From assembly GCA_950106755.1 (NCBI GenBank), contig CATNNA010000001.1:496001-560000 (forward strand): 64,000 bases of DNA, read 5' to 3'. Position 1 is the first letter of the stretch. Each line of letters opens with the position of its first letter. A model generated the notes under the pieces. It saw only the letters and a program-made list of their open reading frames with translations, ran no database searches and was not told the origin of the DNA. The stretch is from Climacium dendroides (Eukaryota; Streptophyta; Bryopsida; Hypnales; Climaciaceae). Of this stretch, positions 59,583-64,000 are shown one piece after another. The position numbers were made by a program, and so were the translations under genes.

Positions 59583-59760
59583 TTGGCAACGGTTACTTCT
59601 AAGGCATAGAACATTCAACAAGTTAGGAGTATAAGAGCAAGGAAGAAGGCATTTACAAGCACTTCTGAGAAACTGAACGCTAAGATTTCCAAGGGCTAGG
59701 AGCTATAATCTTTGTGTCCCTTGCTTGGTAATGCATAGTTCAGTGGACAGGGGGGCTTTG

Positions 59761-62700
59761 TGTCGTAGACCAAAATGAGAGGATGAGGATGGTTAGATAG
59801 AATATATAAGTAAGGAGTGGACATTGGTAAAAATTTTTGATTTGCAAGATGGCAAACTAATTATATTACCAATATTAACCCTACCTCACTATTGGATTAG
59901 TAGTAGATAGATAATTTGATTAAGAAAGATATTGTAAGATTCCTATTTTCCTAAAGATCCGGAACCGGATCCGCATCCGAGGAACGGAACAGGGGTCAAA
60001 AAATATACCTGGGCCGGAAGCAAACGCATCCGCACGCTACCGGAAGATTATCGAGACGGGAAGAGGAAATCCCGGATCCAACGATAATCCCATACATCAC
60101 GAAGGACCGTTTTAACGACTAGTTTCCTCCGCGATGATTGCGGAAACGGCTACTTTCCCAACGGCTGTGACTGCTAGGAAGGGATACGTAGGGGTTTGGT
60201 TCCTCAAACCTCATTGTGTCTTTGTGGTTTGGGAACACTCTCAGAGCAAGGTCTGCCTTTAGAGGTGTGAGAGGATTGGGTGATCTTACTTTCCGGATCC
60301 TGTCGTGGAGAGGAGGAGGATTGACCGGGAGCTGTGGCAAGAAAAGGCAAGAGGTTTGAGTGGTGAGTGTTTTGGAGAGTTCTGCAACCATGGTGAAGGC
60401 GGAAGCAAGCGGGTCATTTTCTTTCAAGATCAAGAGCATCTGTCCAGTGATTCCGAAGGATGACAGAGAGCGGAAGCAGTTGGAGGAGGATCTGGGCCAA
60501 CTCAGGTGTGCGGGATTCCTCTGCCGACCATGGAGCTTGAAGAGCGAGGAAATGATCCAGGAGCTAATGAAGGAGCAATCGAACAAATGGATCAAGACCG
60601 TCCGAGCTCTACCCGGAAGGTGGACTGTGGACATCTGGAAGACGGTCTACGACTTTCCTCGACTTGGAGAGGGGATGGCTTCGCGGGTACACAAGTTCGC
60701 GGAAGGTAAATTCTCTAATCCTCCTCACCCTAAGGATGGCTACGCAGTAGCAGATTGCAAGGTGGCAAGAGAGAGGAGGATGTTAGAATTTGTAGTACCG
60801 ATCTTGTATCTGGAACGGCCAAACCGGGTCATGGTAACTTGGGCCAATACGATCTTCGGAGCGTTGAGTGGGGAAAGGAAAGTGTTTTGGGGAGGAATAG
60901 TGAAAGATCTGGTAGGGAAGATGGTGAATGCCCTAGGAAACGCAAAAGCCACCCCCATTGGGCCATTCCTCTTTCACCTGTATGACTTCCTAGGTATTCT
61001 GAAAACTTCAGAGAAGACCATGTACAAGGCCGCAGCCACCCTAGTGAAACTTAATCTTACTCCACCCCGAAAGGAAGAAGAAGAAGAGAGAAAGGAGGGA
61101 CCAGATGAGGGATCTGAGAGGGGATCCTCAGAGAGAAGGAAGGAGCCTTCCGAAAAGAGGATAGAGGCTGAGAGGGTTTCAATCTCTTCTAAGAAGGGAT
61201 CCAGAGAGAAGAGGAAAGTCTCGCCGGAACCGAAAGTTCTGGGAGAGGATACTTTAGGGAGGATCATTTCGGACTTAGGGAAAGTCCGGGAGGAGCTTGA
61301 CATGGAGAGAAGAGCAGTGAGGAATGTATGTGGACTGCTTGGAGGGATCAATGTGTTAGAGCTCGTGGAGAAAGTAGAAGGGTTGATCCGGGATAGTGAA
61401 AACCGGAAGTGGGAGACCCGCATCAAGGAGTTGATTGAGAGGAATGCAGATCTCTAGAGGCAAATTGAGAAGGGTGAGGAAAAGAAGAGAGAGGTGGAAC
61501 GGCTTACCTCAGAGTTTAAGGGGGCCATTAGGAGAGTTGGGGCCTTTGTTTCCAACACTGCGGATGTTGTAAACAAAGCCAAACTCTATGATGAGGGAAT
61601 CCATGAGGTAGGACCGGAAGCCGTAGGTAAGGCTGTCTTAGTTTTGGCAGAGTATTCCGAGGAGATGGAGAAGTTTATGTTTGAAGTCCGAGATGTTCTT
61701 CACCAAGCAGAACAATTTCCGGAATCCGGAATAAAGAGGAAGGATGAAGAGATGGAGCCAACCAAAAAGGATGCGCCCACAAAGACTCCAACAAAGACGC
61801 CAGCCAAGCGGGAAAGGCAGGAGGAGTTGACACCAACCTCTAAGGGTATGGAGGGGAGGAAAGAAGGATCAGTGCACGGATCTGGATCAAAGGATCGAAT
61901 CCGGAAGTCGGAATCCGACTTAGGCACACTACAAAGTAAAGGCTCTCAACCCTCACCCGCCAAGAAGATTGTGAAGAAGGTTACTCCCGTCAGAGGAAGA
62001 GACGTGCCTCTAAGGAGTCAACAATCCGCGGAGGACGAGTCTCCAAGCCAATCCGAGCGGGAGGAAAGTCGGTCGAGATCCGGAGAAGAGGATTCGAAAG
62101 ACACCAGATCAGAAGAGGAATCGGAACCTGAGCAAATCTCATCAGCAAAGTTCAAAGGGAGAACTTCAACACCGTCTAAGGGAAAGCCGCCCTTCAGTGG
62201 GAAACTGTCAGCCAGTAGGAAACAGCCAACTAGAAAGGGGGCAACAAAGTTAGAGGAACCTTCTCCAAAGAAGGCTAGGAAATAGATAGGAAAGTTGTTA
62301 GGAAGTTTTTGAGAAGCGACCCTAGCATGGTCAGCCAAAAACTCAAGTTTTTGATAGGTAGGAAGTAGCTTGGGAGGTGCTTTTCAGGTGCATGCACTTG
62401 GGCTGCACTTTCCGGATTTTTAGGATCTGAGATCCACATTTTGCGGATCGGATGGGGTTGGTAGGAAAGTCAACTTAGAAGGATAAGGAATGACACCTGT
62501 CATTCTCCTGTCCTTTAGTTTTATTCCTTGGGACCTTTGGGGTTCCCTGGAGTGTGTATTTAGGAGGTTGAAGTTAGTTTGAAGCCCGGGGGTGTTTTCT
62601 TATTTGTGTTTTTCAAACACTTTGCGAATTGATTTCAGATTTCCACTTCATAAGTGCTGGCCTGAAAAGGCTAAGTTCTGTGTTGGTATGTCGTGCAATG

Positions 62701-63624
62701 CTAGAACCATTGTTTAGTATGGGTAGCTGGTTTGCAGGTGTGGAGGAAGGCAAGTAGCCCCCGGATTCTGTCCAGGATCTGATTTTGAGAGCTTTGAGGA
62801 TTTGGTTAAGGAAAACTTTGTGTACTGAGAGGGTATTTTAGTTGCTGAAGTTCCTTGGGAGTCTTTTGAATAGGATAGCCATTCTTAGGTTGGGTGAATT
62901 CTTCAGAAGGGAGAACGAATGCTAGCCGACGTCTAATGAGGTCATGTTGGATCCGGAAGAGAGGAACAGGAAGGTAGTTAGGATCTCTTAGTTATCGGGT
63001 GCCGGATCACGTTCTTGGGGTCCTGTCCGGATAGGTCTGTCGTTGTAGTACTAGGAGGATAATAGGGGTTTCCTGAGTGACTTGCTAGTCTGGATCAACA
63101 TCCGGATTAGTTGTGAGGAAGTAACTATTTCCTATTTCTTTTTGGTATTTGTTGTTCTTATTCTAAGTGGATCTTCATTTCACTCTAAACACGTTTGAAG
63201 GGTAGGGTTTACGTTCCCTTCCTAAAACCAAAGAGCGGAACCTTCTTGGTAGAGGTAAAACTAACATGTTGTGAGTTACTGCAATCGAATAGAAATCCTC
63301 TTTCCGGTTCCGCATCCGTCTAAGTCGATCCGGATAGGGAGGGGTAGAGGATTATGACCATTCTCCTTGTTTGATTACTGGTGATAGACTTGGAGTGGAT
63401 GTAAGGGAATCAGAACATGGAGAAGAGAGGGTATTGAGAGAGAGTTTCATGTTTCAAATATTTAGATCCGGTTTTGCTTGGGTTTGGTGTTTTCCGAATC
63501 CTGTTCCAGATATCTTGAGGAAACTAACGTTGAAATCCTGTGGGAACGATACACGAGTCATCTAAGGTGTTTTACATCAATTTAACACCTAAGGGTAGGA
63601 TTTGTGCTTCCTTGTGCTATGACA
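59761..63624 (+). mobile_element. Gag-like retroelement, copy 4 (3864 bp)
   Basis: It begins TGTCGTAGACC and ends GTGCTATGACA, so the ends form the inverted repeat TGTCRTAG. It is flanked by CTTTG at 59756-59760 and CTTTG at 63625-63629, a perfect 5-bp duplication. It contains one gag-like gene and a 1.3-kb non-coding 3' region. No pol genes, second LTR or obvious primer site were seen. The clean duplication suggests a fairly recent insertion. Confidence 0.85.
60390..62285 (+). pseudogene. Gag-like protein, copy 4, 631 codons with one stop
   Basis: The ATG at 60390 (MVKAEASGSFSFKIKS) is preferred to the upstream GTG codons. The conserved block has WTVDIWKTVYDFPRLGEG, EGKFSNPPHPKDGYAVADC, VVPILYLERPNRVMVTW and NAKATPIGPFLFHLY. 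A charged Lys/Glu/Ser-rich region and a coiled coil follow, then AKLYDEGIHEVGPEAVGK as in copies 1 and 3, and a basic Ser/Lys-rich tail. A single in-frame TAG (61455-61457) interrupts it. Sequence on both sides stays in frame, so read-through or a very recent mutation are both possible. Confidence 0.75.
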
Positions 63625-63776
63625 CTTTGGTTTCCAAGGCTTTGCTTACAGACTATATTTAATATATGTAACATGGTGATTTGAACCTAAACATTTGGAA
63701 CTAAAGACAAGATTGGAACTTGAACTTGGACTTGAACTTGAACGGAGCTTTCCACAATGAGTAAGGATTTTTCAGT

Positions 63777-63959
63777 TGGTATGTTGTTCCATCAAGTGGT
63801 AAAGTGCAGTGCAAGGCATGTGACTTGGTGTTTGCAAATCGGAAGTGTCGCATGTTGAGCCACCTTGGATATGAAGGCAAAGACGGTGTTCGTGACAAGG
63901 GGGGTAAGCATATGTCCAAAATTGACTTCGTCAATTCGAACTCTTTTTGCCGGTTGTAA
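63777..63959 (+). pseudogene. BED-type zinc finger fragment, hAT transposase-like
   Basis: The frame WYVVPSSGKVQCKACDLVF...RKCRMLSHLGYEGKDGVRD has the BED layout: an aromatic start, CX2C (63810-63821), then RM..HL with His at 63861-63863 and a GVR end. BED fingers open many hAT transposases. The match ends at a TAA (63957-63959) after a diverged tail, and no catalytic core is visible in the remaining bases. Confidence 0.55.
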
Positions 63960-64000
63960 TGGGTTATTTCCACAAAGATCGGCCTTTGACAATGTAGATG

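Noticed and set aside
59299..59589. 96-codon Gly/Arg-rich minus-strand frame
   Set aside because: Translation of the GC-island repeat only.

Overview
This is a nuclear plant window dominated by transposable elements, with one well-supported host gene. A six-exon gene at 20373-24327 (+) encodes a LIKE HETEROCHROMATIN PROTEIN 1 (LHP1/TFL2) type protein, with an N-terminal chromodomain and a C-terminal chromoshadow domain. That architecture, a plant-type Ty3/gypsy element with a tRNA-iMet-like primer site, several CACTA elements and a short TTTAGGG run all indicate a land plant. Long AT-rich gene-poor stretches and heavily decayed elements suggest a large, repeat-rich genome. A conifer or other gymnosperm is my best guess, but nothing in the sequence proves it.

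Layout. 1-2346: 5' LTR, gag, protease and start of reverse transcriptase of a minus-strand Ty3/gypsy element. 2934-4149: a small CACTA-like element beside a retroelement end fragment. 4600-7992: a decayed copy (copy 1) of a repeated 'gag-like' element family. 8431-8553: a fold-back CACTA MITE. 8554-19900: AT-rich sequence with an unidentified coding relic. 20373-24327: LHP1. 25939-28635: a gene relic and a small gene beside CGGACGG-rich GC islands. 28785-32576: a complete non-autonomous CACTA element. 34010-55125: a mosaic of GC-island modules (called A, B, C, D here) that recur in inverted orientation, with AT-rich modules E and F. Between them lie an FCP1-like phosphatase pseudogene, an intact kinase-like gene, a Gly/Tyr-rich tail gene and, at 55322-58924, a RING-H2 gene. 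Gag-like element copies 2, 3 and 4 lie at 36983-40661, 42505-45968 and 59761-63624. The window ends in a BED-finger (hAT-like) fragment.

Two themes link the accessory regions. First, unrelated regulatory-type coding regions (kinase, FCP1-like phosphatase, RING-H2 protein, small acidic protein, Gly/Tyr-tail protein) lie next to the same kind of CGGACGG-rich island. Most of these islands carry a TATA-like box pointing at the gene. They look like gene cassettes of a mobile or amplified family. Second, almost all old coding regions decay by single in-frame stops, mostly TAG, and rarely by frameshift. That is what deamination of methylated cytosines in silenced DNA would produce. The element borders are precise: copy 3 sits inside a minisatellite with a perfect 5-bp duplication, copy 4 has a perfect 5-bp duplication, and removing copy 2 restores the reading frame of the phosphatase gene. 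Repeat comparisons were made by eye, so edges are approximate unless a target-site duplication is given.
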